A stretch of 64,000 bases of DNA from Prostheceraeus crozeri (lineage: Eukaryota; Platyhelminthes; Polycladida; Euryleptidae). The stretch spans positions 62,001 to 126,000 of the forward strand of contig CAJQUW010012544.1 in NCBI GenBank assembly GCA_907163375.1. Direction: 5' to 3'. Under the pieces are notes generated by a model. That model ran no database searches, was not told the origin of the DNA, and saw only the letters and a program-made list of their open reading frames with translations. The translations under genes and the position numbers were made by a program. This document shows positions 10,505 to 23,497 of this stretch, piece by piece. How positions within the stretch are numbered: the first letter of the stretch is position 1; each line of letters opens with the position of its first letter.

Positions 10505-10572
10505 CTCTCAGTTGGCAGAGTGACGCGTATAGATGACCAGAGGTCGTGGGTTCGAGTCCTACCACTTGCAAA
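10505..10572 (+). repeat. tRNA-related sequence
   Basis: CTCAGTTGGCAGAGTGACGC resembles a Pol III A box with D arm, and GGGTTCGAGTCC, about 35 bp later, is a perfect B box/T loop. The 5' and 3' ends do not pair as an acceptor stem, so a decayed tRNA or SINE head is more likely than a working tRNA gene. Confidence 0.4.
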
Positions 10573-11907
10573 TCCTATATATGGCCACTTCTCTTATTTT
10601 ATTTCATTCTTCTTGTTAAATCAAATCTGTCAACAAAATCGTACAACCGGTTCAGAGGATAGACTAGTTGACCTTCATTCATTAAGACAAACTTGATTGA
10701 ACGAATTGTCTGCAGTTCTCACTCCATGTATATTAATTAGAACTGAATTTAATGTCATGAACTCAATCGCACGCTAACTTCTACCATATTGACTTTAAAT
10801 GACCCACAACCAAGAATCTGATGATTACATAACAGAACAAAACAATAAATAATTAAAAAATACGCGTAGGAGTTAAAGCCGAATCTTCCATCCTACATCT
10901 AAGCCAGGTTCCTTTGAAATGAATGGAAAGACGCCGCGCAATTAGTACAGAAAGGCCAACGATAGAAGATAATGATTACCTTCTCCACATGTTGCAAGAT
11001 CAAGTTGTGAATCAGGTAAGGAAAAGGTTCAATTGAATCAACTTAATATCACAAATGACAGACATGATATACAGAAATGAGCATATATTCGATCATACTG
11101 ATAGCCTTCTACACGAACTCATGTTGCAATCACTTTCCTTTACAGGTCCTGAAATTGATTGATTATTGTAATTATTATTTTCAACGAATGTGTTATTCCT
11201 GAAGAAAAAATCAAAACTTTTGGCAAAGAGTAATTGTCGCAGATTTTCCGCATGTATTTAACAGTTTTATGTTGAACTATACAGGTGACATCTTTCACAG
11301 ATTTCTTCAGCAATTGAAAGAGATTTATCAGATTTATTTCAATAAAACAAGCATCTGGTTGAAAATGTAAACCAAATCGCTATTTTGAATAGAATTCATA
11401 GATGCATCCAAGAATTAGAATGGGAATACAACCAAAAGATTCCAAACTGAAAACTTTTAGCAAATAATGTTCTCGAGAGATTCATTGTACAGATTCTGTG
11501 TTATTTCACGTGATAGTATATGAGTGCTATCACACACTCACACTCCATGTACTTCAATTCATCGCTTTGAACATCCATTCATTTACAGCGCAGATGCTTC
11601 TACCGAAACAACAGTCAGCAGACGTGACTAAGAGAGACCTTATTTCGCAAGACGTAGAACACCTACGAGCGAATTGCATGACATTTTCAGCAATTCTAAG
11701 AAAGCAATAAAGTGCACAATCATCAAAGATGGCGTTCTCCAGTTTTTAAAATTGACTTCAATTACAATATCTGTGCAACTGCGAGCTTCTTGGCACAAGC
11801 TAAGTGATTGGCCATGTTTTGGTCGCGTGGACGACCCCCCCCCTCGGCAGTGCTGTCGGAAGTTGGCAGTAAAGGCAAGTAAGATCCGAAGTTGGATTAT
11901 CACATCG
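10573..11907. other. Unassigned intronic sequence
   Basis: No gene or repeat recognised. A short C-run lies at about 11837-11843. Confidence 0.35.
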
Positions 11908-11915
11908 TTCGAGCT

Positions 11916-12171
11916 CATAGAAATAAACTGTTTATCTGAAGTTGACTAGAATGGAAATTGACTCAAGGTCACGGCACATCCGGGGGAACTAAGTTGGGGC
12001 ATGAAGAACCAATTAAAACCTTCGATTTACACATGTGACTGATTCTAGCCCAATGATCAAGACGTTGACAGGTGTATCTAACTGAAAATGCGTGCGATTT
12101 TTGTGCCACTATTGTGTATTGCATGAAGATTAACTTCCATTCTAGAGGTTTTATTGTTGTCAATTTCTATG
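11916..12171. mobile_element. 256-bp MITE, copy 2 (8-bp TSD)
   Basis: Same length and ends as the copy at 8448-8703, with about 90% visible identity. A perfect 8-bp duplication TTCGAGCT flanks it (11908-11915 and 12172-12179), so the element borders are exact. Confidence 0.88.
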
Positions 12172-12179
12172 TTCGAGCT

Positions 12180-15100
12180 AGTCTATCCATGTCACCACTG
12201 ACTAAGTCCCCGATGGAGATCTAAAGATGGTAAACAGCAACCATTATTCGGCTCTGCTCAGTTCTGAAGCAATGAAACAATATTTAGTTTTATGTATTAT
12301 TGCTATTAAATTACTTCCTCAATTGACTATGAAATCGCAGACTCTTTGACCTGAATGTCTCTTTCAATTCCCATTAATCAGCGTACTTATATGATAACTT
12401 TTTTATCTTACAGCATTCATCTACTTTCAGAACTAACCAAGTAACGGAAGGACACCATCTGCTTTGTACTGACCATAAATTTTAACTTCGTCCATTCATG
12501 TTGTTTATCAACCGATGAACTTACGTCAAAAGAGCAGTTTTATCAGTTCATTCGCATGATTAAGGTAAGTTATGAGCCTCTGCAATCTAAAGACAGAAGT
12601 GCTTTTCCGCAACACGGCTAGTTCTGGCAGCAAGTTGATGGAAAGTTCCTTTAAAGTACAAATTGAAAATTATCGAGTCATTATCACTCATCGGCAGAGT
12701 TATATGAAAATATTTCCTCTTCAGTATCACCTCTGCAAGTTTCGCAGATATCTGTGAAACTGTTATCATCATTTCACGTGTGTGGTACACAGCGATCATG
12801 TCGAGAAGGTCAGAGAATGAAAGATCACGTGTCAAATGAATTAGCAGCACGCAATTTCAGCATGTTAGTTATCAATACTAATTAGAATATCGGATCAGCT
12901 CAATGACCACATATTGCACAAGCGCGGTCATTTTCAGAAATATGTTTTCTAACTTCAGTCTTCTCTTGTTTCATCAGTTGATGTTCAATTATTTTTCCCG
13001 ATCCAAGAGGCAACTTTGATTCAAAACAATCTGGTTCCAGTGATGATATAAATCAGACAAGTTATGAAAACCGACACTGAGGTGAATGCGAACATCGCAC
13101 CGCTGTCCATAGCTTTGACCAGTCATACCTTACGCACAAAATGCATAATCAAGTGCGAAAACTGTTAATGCCGGACAATCGAAAAAGCTGAGCTTAACTT
13201 GCGTTCATTTATCAATTCTTTAGATTCTTAAGCAAGAAGTCAGATAAGGAGCAGGCACAATGGACAATTTTCTACAGTAAAGTTTTCCAAGAAAAAAATT
13301 CTTCCTTCTCATATCAAGTTAAGAAATTGTACACGTATGCAGTTTCCATGTATTAGATAGAGTACGTATTTCGAATACTTTAAGATGATGAGTGCTTCAT
13401 GTTCTTCAAGTGTGAGAATAAAGTACTCACTCCATCTGACTTAAAGCATGTTTCCTGGATACATCCGTAATTTGTCTCAAATTCTCCAAGATATATGATA
13501 AATATCTGTGATTTACGGTCATAGAAATTGACAATATCATACTACTTCTATGTTTGCGACAAACTCTAATTTCACAGTCCTAGATATATTTCGTGCAGTT
13601 CACCACTAATTTCTATGATGAATCAAATCATTTTAGTTAGAAATGAAGCACTATTTTGAAAAATAGAGCCTCATAATGGGAATAAAACATGCTTTAAGTT
13701 ACTATAAAGGATTTATATGTACGGGAGATTCTGCTTCTACGCTATTTCGCACTGATGAAAACAATGTTTTATCAAGTCCTTAAGAATTTTCTAAAATGAT
13801 CTGTTGTCTCATGTCTTGAAACAGGCCGATACAAGCTTATCACATCAATACGACTTGCACTAATTTCCATGATCTAGACTACTCCGCTTGTTATAGGCTG
13901 TACACATAAAAAACATTTAAAATTGACTTCAAGTTCATTCATTTTAAAATGCAGTTGCTAAGATAATCAAGTTGTTGGTCTGTCACTTTTACAGCAAAAG
14001 TGGTTCAAATTTCCGAATAATCATTCGACACAAATATCCTGAGTGACCTGGAAAATTATCAATAGATTTTCATTTAAAAATTGAATTAATTACATCTACA
14101 AAGACGAATGACATAAAATTCATCTATTGAGGAAATTAGTAGATAATGAAAAATGTGATTCTTTTAGAAACACTCACAATATAACCAATACTTCCATAAC
14201 GAAACATTTTCTTGTGGATTGAAGTGTGCCAGGCGTGAATGCAAGAAAATGAAAAAATGAAAAAAAAGTAGAGAATGCGTCGTCGATTTCTTGTAAAATG
14301 AGGAAAGTGCGTATATGATCAGTACAACAGTTACAGGGAAAATTTTAATTTACGATAGGCAGAGATGCTGACTATAAGGTTAAAATACGATAACTTGAGA
14401 TGCAAGAGCCCAAGCATCGAGTTTTACAACAGCTACTTATGTTCAGCGGTAGTCTACGGGGAAATCTCGAAGCCGTATATGCGGCTGTTTGGGACAGGGT
14501 CTTTCCTTTTCATGGACACCTATTATAAATCATAAATAATATTGTCACTTAATAAAACAACAAGAGTTACAAATTATTGATTGAATGACTGCTTGTATTG
14601 TGTTTAGTTTGTTTGTTCACGCCAGATCCCGGCCGGGGGCGCACACCAGAAAATTTCAGGCCCAACCCGGCAAATTGACACGGATATGGCTCAACTTTAA
14701 ATAATAGGGAGTGTCGTGAGAGAGAGAGAATAAGGAAAATATGTGATGATGATTCCTGATGTTAGCTGAAACAGCAGCTGTTGAGAGGTCTATTCTTGTT
14801 TTTTCAATGAGAATGCAACTTTAATAATTTATTTTATTTTTTTTTTACAGTGCTTGTAAAAAAGCATATTATTATTATTATTGCACTATTATAGGCGATT
14901 TTCCAGCAGTGTAGTTAAAGTGATATCTAGACACCGACATTTTTTAGGAAAATTTTCGTTTTTTTTCGGTTTTTTTTTGAAATTATTTTGCCTATTTTTA
15001 GGTGCCCCTATAGGTGAATTAAAAATACAACATAAAAAGCCTAGATCATTTGAGAGCGAATGTTTTTTTTGTAATGGTCATGATTGTGCTTTCTTCGGTA

Positions 15101-16609
15101 ACTAATTTGTAAACAAATACCGCGACAATAATCTACGTATAAGTTTAAAAAGAGAATTAGAGAAAAGAAAATGACAAGTAAGTCCTAGATTTAATCTCGA
15201 TTCGGAACGATTTCATTTCAAACAACTGCACAGATCAAACATTAGCAACAAAGTAGTCCTATAAATGTTTCAAATTGTGTATTGACAATTCAGATGTACA
15301 ATTTTGTATGTGTCAAACAGATCAAAATTATTTGTATTTCAAATGCAATATAAGATCTATTAATGTATATAAAGTAATTAGATGCCATGACCAGAAACAT
15401 GTGGCTCTGCCCAGAATCACTCATTAATGTCTTCATTATTCCGATTTTAAAAGCAATTCGTTGACACGATTTTCTCAATGTTTTCCAATGTTAGTAAATT
15501 AGTTTTGTCGTAATGACAATATCTATGTAATTTGGGTGTTTTTACAAAATAACTGAAATTTAGGTAAAAAATTTATTTTATGTGATTCATCTAAAATGTC
15601 GCTGTCTAGTGATATCTAATGAATGCCCATCGAAATTTCACTAACTTGCTAATTGCAAATCTCAAACTCAATTCGATTGTGCATCAACGAAGAAGATAAG
15701 AACTGTCAGGTTTATGAGGACGTCAAGACCCGGGCCCTGTCCCAACTGTGAGTCCCTGAAGATAGAGGAGAGAAATTCCCATGCATTCATTCGACCCTAT
15801 CATCAGTTCAGATGAAATTCAATTCGTACAGATGAGGATCGAAATACATAATTGTCATCCACAACTTTCCGTTTTCCAAGGGACAATTAGGAACGACGAT
15901 TTCGAGATACCAGAACGGATGAATGACGCACTATCGCTACTATTCTGTCAATTCTCGTGGCAAAGGACAAATATTTTTCATCTCATTAGGAAATAGCCAC
16001 GGAGCATAAGAAATTCACCTTCAGCTTCATATCTTACTATTCCCGTCATCGAAAGTACTTTATAGTGTCATGAAAAACGTTTCAAGATTCTTCTTCGGTT
16101 CGTCTGAAGTTGGATGTAAACAGAATGATTCAAATGATAGACTTCCTTGCTTTTCAGTGATAAACAGATCCCACAGTACAACATGCACAGCCGTGTGAAT
16201 GCTTACACATTGCAAACGATTTAATATTGAGAGAATTGAACGCTTGCAGAATTGTCTTCATGAAAAGCAGGAAATGAATAAGACATTCATTCATGTCAAT
16301 GGTAAAACCTTATGAATGATATTAAGATGAAAAAACAATGCGAGCTACATTTCCTCTGAACACAGCAAACTTTCGTTACAGTTGGCAGCTCAAAGAAGTA
16401 AATACTGTGGAATATGTCATCCGAGTGAATAAACAACTTTTGATTAAAATCCTTAATATCATTTGAATGCAAGCCTTCAATGACTGAAGCAGCAAAATTC
16501 TCATTTGAAATCTCCGTATGAGTAGACTGAACGCCAATAAAATGACTAATTAAAACATTGAAAATTTCCTAAGCACATGGAGTTAAAGATTGGCTTGACC
16601 AGGCAGTTC
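12180..16609. other. Long unassigned intronic stretch
   Basis: No gene found in about 4.4 kb. It contains a T-rich tract and an (ATT)n run near 14830-14882. A short repeat at about 15600-15660 matches, in reverse, 21875-21920. The block 15670-15780 resembles 5000-5110. The open frames show no domain or splice support. Confidence 0.4.
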
Positions 16610-17290
16610 AGAACCTGCATGTGAAGACGCCAGAACATCCATACGCTTTGGAGGAAATAACAGTTTTTCGGAGTAAGGTTTGGTTTGCACCAAGGCTCTG
16701 TTTTAAGACCACTGCTCTTCATAATCGTCATAACCCACCAGTGCGGGTTCTTCAGAACGTCTTCCTCTCGAAATTCTTTATGCAGACGATCTTGTATTGG
16801 CTGCAGAAAAACTTAGGACGTGGAGTGACTGCTTCAAAAAGCATCAAAAGGTCTGAAAGTTAATGTGACCAAAAACAAAAGTGATGAGAGCTGCAGTAGA
16901 GGCAGGAAAGGCACTAATAATCTGCAAATAACCCGGTGGTGTCTGTTCGGGTAGTGTCGGTTGCAACTCAATACAGTGCACCAGCTGGAGGCATTCCGTG
17001 AAGAATCATCGTCCAACCCAACGAAGGTGGACAAAAGGACGTTGAGCGGGCAAACTAAAGCAATTGTTCATTGGAGCGTGATATCCTTCTTGGACAAGTG
17101 GAAGAGGTCGACAGAGGACCTGATGGCCTCATCTTGGGAGAGCGACTTTTGACTACTGCAAGACGCACGAACGGCCGCGATAGTTGGAGGAGGAATGTGT
17201 CGAGGGCCACCAGGGATCGAATGCTACTCCACGGGACAAAGTTCATTGATAGGGGATCAAAGGCAGGGGCAAGAACTTCCAATAAAAGCT
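16610..17290 (+). pseudogene. RTE-like reverse transcriptase relic
   Basis: Several frames must be combined. The stretch about 16670-16770 reads as the usual HQGSVL-x-PLLF block in one frame. The stretch 16770-16860 gives LEILYADDLVLAAEKL, carrying the RT catalytic YADD. After a frameshift, GLKVNVTKNK corresponds to the block usually ending KTKVM. The segment 17071-17290 stays open (MERDILLGQVEEV, then GRDSWRRNVSRATRDR) and may be the ORF tail, though that part is uncertain. Multiple stops and shifts make it non-functional. Confidence 0.65.
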
Positions 17291-18368
17291 ATGTACTGAG
17301 GCTGATCCCAATCTAATTATGAAGGGAACCAATAGTTCCATTCTTTATAAGCTTTATAATAGCAACTAATCTTTATTTAAACTGTTGTTAATTCTGAAGT
17401 GGAACTTTGCTGGTCGTGTATCTAATCCTCATGAAGAACTACGTGACTGCTGAATGCAACGATAGATTGCTTCAGTGCATGAGTTCAAAGATATCAACTT
17501 CCAAGCATAGATAGCCACATGAAAGGCACTACTTGATTTACTATGTTATAAGACCACTACATGTATGTTTCCATTCAGTAATGCCCCATTCTCCTGCACG
17601 GTGGGGAACGGGACGTCGCTAACAATGGCGTGTTTTCATGAAGGTAGGAAATGTGGGAACAAGATGCTTGTGAAAAGACTCAAGCATTCTGGCTATGTAT
17701 CGAAAACAGACTTGTGCTGCACTTAGTACATAATTGTAATCAAATACATTTCATGAGTAATTGACACAAATCTAGAACGCTGACAGGCCTAGCCGCATAT
17801 GTTTGAGTCGAGGATTGTAGGCACCGACATGACAAGTCACACTTCAACTTCTAACCCCGATTGTCTGGGTGTCTATTAAATTAAGTAGCTTGAATAAAGT
17901 TGTCCGAAATCAAGTTTTATGATCAAATGTGAGCTACAATTGCACATTCGTATTATCACATTACAATGAGCTGTGAATTTGCTTCAACTAAGTTGAGTTG
18001 CTCTTAACAATGTCCCAAATCCAGAACTGTCACTCATATCTTGTTAATATTGTTGAAATGTTGAAATATCGATGGCATTATCTGTTGATGCTTGAAGACT
18101 GGAGTCAATATAACAGCTGAAAAGATATAAATGACATCATAAATACTGTAAACAAGTCAGACAATTGGTCTTCATTAATATACTCATTGATTTCAATTGA
18201 GTCGCCATTCTTCATCGTATTTACTACCCAAAGGTGTGTTGACGATCTTTCTTACTATTATTCTTCAATAAACTTAGACAACCTCGATAAACTTTCAAGC
18301 CGCCAATCTAACATCCAAAATGTGTAAACATTAGGTGACAAACTATTATGTGATTGAAAGTACATACA
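17291..18368. other. Unassigned intronic sequence
   Basis: AT-rich, with no splice-supported exon or recognised element. Confidence 0.35.
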
Positions 18369-18567
18369 CTGGTCTCCGTGGCACAGTGGTTAAGTGCTTG
18401 GCCTAGCGATCCTCTGGTTCAGAGGTCGAGCCCCTATTGGAAGTCGGCAGGAAGGGCATCCGGAGTTAAAGATCACTACGCTCCAGATAAAAGTCTGACT
18501 ATGTCAACACCGTCCAAGCCATCAGTTAGGGGCAGTAGTGATGTTAGACCATTCATCTTCATCATCT
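18369..18567 (+). mobile_element. SINE-A, tRNA-derived copy
   Basis: Near full-length copy. The A box lies within TGGCACAGTGGTTAAGTGCT and the B box is GAGGTCGAGCCCC. It shares the body GGAAGTCGGCAGGAAGGGCA and the 3' part AGTCTGACTATGTCAACACC. It ends near GATGTTAGACCATTCATC. Confidence 0.8.
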
Positions 18568-19798
18568 GAAAGTGCATGAACTACATGATGAACCTACTCC
18601 CACATTCGTTGATCGCCTTCAATTGAGAGATGTAAAGACGCAATATCTGTAGATGATCGATCAATCCCGACGGATCAAAAGACGTTGAGCGTAGAATGCT
18701 AACTTCTTGACACATTGACATTAGTAAAGGGTGCATGAGCTGAAAAAGCATCAGAATTGGTTAACAGAGGGAATTTCAGGTTTTTATGGAGTCACAGAAG
18801 ATATGGAAAATTCATCTGAATTACGTGACGAAATAAAAAACATTCTCACGAATTTGACACAACACATGTCAATATCTGAGAACGTAGACAAGTTTTCCAT
18901 TTTCTCAATCAATGGAAAGGCGACTGCTCATTTATTGTTGTATGAGTTGAATCTCATTCTTAATTGACGCGATCGAAACACACCACGTTGCATCGCGATT
19001 GGAATGAGGACAAGAACTGGTACAAAAGCAGTAACGATTTTGACCATAAAACTCCAATGCCTGTGGGATATTCGATACAACCTACAACCGAAGGGAATTA
19101 ATTCTACTGCAATTATCTTCTACCATTCTAATCCAACTTCAAACCGTTCCATTATGAGAAAGAGATTGAAAAACTGGGAATTGGGAAAAGAATTCATCCT
19201 CTGACTTGAACCATTAATCGAATTGTTGGAGGCATATAATGGACACAGAATATCATGAACTCTTACACTCGACTACGCGGACAATAACCAAGCATGTATT
19301 GATGACAGTGATGTCGCGAGGGAGGCTCAGGCAAAGCTTCGTTGAATGCAGAGACGTCGCACAATCGGGATAAAATGCTCATTCCATGTTATTGCAGATA
19401 TAATTTGATGAATGCAAAGATTGTCAGAACAATTAGAGGAATTTCATGAATAATGTACATGTAAGCCATTACCCGAATGTTAACCCGTATTCTGATGAAT
19501 CCTTTTGTATTTCGATGGTGCTATTTGGTGAACACGTCTAATATGACGTATTTGAAGTACATTTATATTTTAAGTCTCGAAGGGGCAGTCATACGATAGC
19601 AGCAAATGGGCTGAGTACATTCCTCTTTCGATGGTGGAAAATATGATCTTCACCCAAGAATAACACTTCATTTCCGTGCATCTCCGTATTTATAGGTCAG
19701 CAGTTTATAATCAAACAAAGAAAAGCATGCATTTTCGACTACCAGAGCCCGGCTCACATGAGACATCAGCGTGCTATAAAGGCATTTATGTTAAGTAA
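18568..19798. other. Unassigned intronic sequence
   Basis: Two short plus-strand frames (18731-18967 and 19004-19204) have no recognisable homology and no clear splice sites. I do not call them genes. Confidence 0.35.
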
Positions 19799-20366
19799 TC
19801 ACTCTTCTAAGAAGGGTCCCGACGTGGTGATTCTGAGTTTGTTTGAGTACCTGCTTTGTTGTTGCGTTCGATGGCTGTGTGATTCGGGGTGAGATGTACT
19901 TCCCTGTGCTGAAAATTGAGGATTTTGTTGTCTGAGAGGTGATGGCTGTTGTGTGAGGAGATGAAGGGGTTGTGTTGGCATTTTTCTTTGCTTAGAAGCT
20001 GTTTTGCATGTAGTGTGAGGTGTTGTCTTGGAGGTGTGTCGTGGAGGTGTAGTGTTTGTGTCGCGTGTGCATCCTGTGGCGATCCTGATCGCTTTCTTCT
20101 GTACTGCTAGTCGATGTTTGTTTGTGAGATTATTGGTGACTCGACAGTGGATGTGTACTCCAAGAGAGGACCTGTGATGGCCTTGTAGGTAGCCACAATG
20201 GTCTCTTGCAGTTGTCCTCAATTGGTGGAAGTGAGGCATGAGAGAATGTTTGAGGGTGTTTTGCCTTTTCGATAATGTTGTTGACGTGTGATGTATGTGC
20301 ATGTTGAGTATCTATGTGAACGCCCAGGTTCCTTTTATAACGCCATCTCAATTGATTTGCAAACAT
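19799..20366 (-). pseudogene. Non-LTR RT C-terminal relic
   Basis: Minus-strand reading, with one frame change, gives LGVHIDTQHAHTSHVNNII (post-RT block), then TIVATYKAITGPLLEYTS (thumb block), then KKAIRIATGCTRDTNT, then a trailing region. This order is characteristic of the segment after RT in jockey/I-type LINEs. The frameshift at about 20190-20250 and a stop near 20107 show it is dead. Neither RT catalytic motifs nor a 3' tail are present. Confidence 0.65.
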
Positions 20367-21724
20367 GCTCCGATTGTGTTATAGAACCTAATCATGTTTT
20401 ATTACCTTCATTATCGTCTTTGCAGTTACATTATCTCTTACTAACTCACCTGTTCTCTGGATTTCGTAATTCCAAAGTACAATTTACATCACTTCCGTTT
20501 TGTATCCAATTGTTTTGATTTCTTGCATCATTTTTGCTGGATTTTGCAGAATTTTGTCTTGTTGCTCACTTTACTACTGTATATATTCTATTTGCATTAT
20601 ATACCATGCGGTTAATATGGCGCACACTGTAGTTAGGAAGCTATGAACTATTTTATGTCTTCTCTATCAAAAGAATAAGGAGAATTTTCCACTATTATAC
20701 TGTTGCAGCTCAACTTCCGTACTAGTTATTATAGAAGTAATAATAAAAATTCATTTCTTAATGATGAACTCCTGCGGGGTTGCAGCGCGCGAGGGGCCTA
20801 AACCTAATCCACTGACCAGCGAGTTGGTTCATGTTGCCGACCCCTGGCCTAGGTCATCACAGACATTGAGGCCCAACAACACATGCCTTCATTTAAGACT
20901 CTACAGTTTCTATCGCTCTCCTCTATCCCTGCTAAATACGTAAAAAGTTTGCTGTCGGCTATAATGCTGCTAAGTGTATTTAAAACATCTCCAGTAGACG
21001 AAGATGTTTAACATTCTTCAGGTAAACATTAACTGCTCTCAACTCTTGTTGAATTAATCGCATTTCAGACTATCCAAATAAAGACGAAATGCCAAAATAC
21101 AGTCATATCTATTAATATTGACACTGCGACGGTTTTCAGGAGTAAAGAACAAATTTGTACCCGTAATTAACATTCAAGTGAGAAGACATTTCCCCAAATC
21201 CGGTTCCAACCTCTGATCTGACCTAAATCCAGCATGAACGAGGGAATAGAATCGACAGACAACACGAACTTCTCATCACAAGCTTCTAAGTTGCTATGGA
21301 GACAACGCGCAGATCAGCAGCTGACTGATTCTCATATCTACGTTCATTCCTCTCATCATTTCTATAATGAACTTGGAAATGTAAACATGTTACCGGGACA
21401 TGACAACAGCAAGGTACTGCGGAGAAGGATGCAATCAAATAAAGTAAAATCATCTGCAAATCTTGACAACACAAATCTGCGTGAATTCCGTGGAATCAAT
21501 TCCTGTAGGCGTGGTTGACGTACACAGGTGTATATCAATGTTCAAAATGATGTCAGATAAATATTGACTGTCAGTTGGGATAAAATATTGATATTCACAA
21601 TGTAAAGTCTAAAACTGCGCGTAGATGTAGAGGCTTTGAAAGTGTGAGTTTAACGTTGATAAACTTATCGGAGGACTTGTAGGCTGGATCAGCGTTAGAT
21701 TTGCAGTTAAATCTAAGATTATCA
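20367..21724. other. Unassigned intronic sequence
   Basis: No gene found. Short open frames at 20761-20943 and 21234-21518 lack recognisable domains. Confidence 0.35.
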
Positions 21725-21850
21725 TGTGAGCACTTCTAAGTAATATCCTACATCTTCAAACTTGACCAATCGCCATGAAACCCTAGATGCATTTATCTGA
21801 TGGTATTTTCTGGCTACATACAAAATTTCAGGCAATTCGAATGAATATTT
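21725..21850. repeat. Uninterrupted copy of the 7.2-kb repeat (empty site)
   Basis: Matches 7166-7257 joined directly to 8006-8040. The junction at 21817 (TGGCTAC|ATACAAAATTTC) is where the fold-back element sits in the other copy, so this is the pre-insertion form. Confidence 0.8.
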
Positions 21851-23489
21851 CATGTGAAATTTGCAGTATTAAGTTAATGAAATTTCGACCGGCATTCATT
21901 GAATGTCACTTTGAACTTACCACTGGCTAAACGTCTACGTTAGTGCGCCTGCCATAATTAGTGAAAGCTGCTATTTGTAAACACAATGCAGATAGAATAA
22001 TTAAATACTGAGTTGCATCCTCAGTTGAAAAATGGGAACAGACCTGAATAGCTGCCATTTCATCAAATATCAGGAATCATCAGCAGGCCTAGTTCACATC
22101 TCTCAACATCGACACAACTCCCTATCTAAATTTGCTGCCATGCCCGGGTCAATTTGAGGTTTCCAATTAACAAGTTAGTGAAATTTCGACGGTACTCACA
22201 AAATTTAAATTTAAGGTTTTTACAAAGTTACCGAAATTTTAGGAAATGTCATGAAATCCACGAACGTTTGATGTGACTTAAGAGAACGAAAATATCTAGA
22301 AAACATGAATCAATCACTTCCATCTTTAGACTTACTCGGCAGCTCAGTAGAGTCGCAGTGCGGATAACATGGACAGTCACTGTGACATACGAATACAGTG
22401 AGTGCTTCGATATCCTGGTGATATAGTTAATTGTTTCCGACGGGATGTTTTTCATGGTTATATACAGGCTAAGATATGTGCTCTCCCTTTAGTAAGCGAA
22501 GGTTTAAAACAATATATACAAGAAATTTGTCTTAAGACGTCTCAGGTCCCGACCATCCATCAACGAGAAGGGTCGTGAGCGGAATCAACTTCATGACAGC
22601 CAGAGGCATCTTCCTGTATGCTGCATATTGTGTTCACTTGAAATGCAAGCACACAAATTTCCTTCAAAATTTAATGCTGCATGCCTATAAAGGGGATATA
22701 AAGAATTGATTTGCTAATCTGAGTCATGACTTTCTCATTTAGAACAACCTCGGCCACGAAATATTTTGCGGAACTCTAATTTAGATCATTATAATTAGCT
22801 CATTATTACACAAGATTAAATTAGTGACAGATATTTGTCGCTTTTATTTGTTGATTAATAATCTATCGGAAAATATCAATTGATCAGCTTATGCCCCAGA
22901 TTGTACGTTCTATTCTCTATTGAAATAACGTGATGCATAAGGTGTACATGTCTACTAGCTACAGCTTCGCCCCTTATTCCCCTTATCAGTCAATGAGACA
23001 ACATGAGGAGTCTTCATATCAGCCGTCAATCGAGCTCATTTCGATGAAGCGATGAACAAAGTAATGACGTTATCAAATGAAGCCTCCTGCGAACTGCATC
23101 AAAGATTGCGGTGAAGATCGACGCAGTCATCTAATCAAACAACAAGATATCGATTGGCATCTTAATTAACAAGACATCAAAATGCAGCTGATTTGTGGAA
23201 TTAATGATAGTAATTTCTGTATTTGATGTCGATGTTGTGCGACTCAATTAAAAGTACCTTCCATAAATGATGCATCGCATGTTTTAGTGCACACATGTAA
23301 ATCACATCGCCGTCTTGCCTTTATCAGTTTCCGCGCATGCTTGCAAAGTTGATATCGTGCATTACCCAATATCGAGTCAATATCTTTTGACAACATCATT
23401 CGAAAATATTGAAGATTTTGTCTAGAGTACAGGATAAGCAAAAGGCATTTTTCCATGTCCCGATCTATAAAACATATTTCAATTACTGT
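21851..23489. other. Unassigned intronic sequence with short repeats
   Basis: The stretches 21875-21920 and 22160-22250 share GTGAAATTTCGACGG-like strings with each other and, inverted, with 15600-15660, so a short dispersed repeat is present. No gene was seen. Confidence 0.4.
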
Positions 23490-23497
23490 GTTTGAGT

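Noticed and set aside
10505-10572. Functional tRNA gene
   Set aside because: The T loop is perfect but the acceptor stem does not pair, and the anticodon arm is unconvincing.
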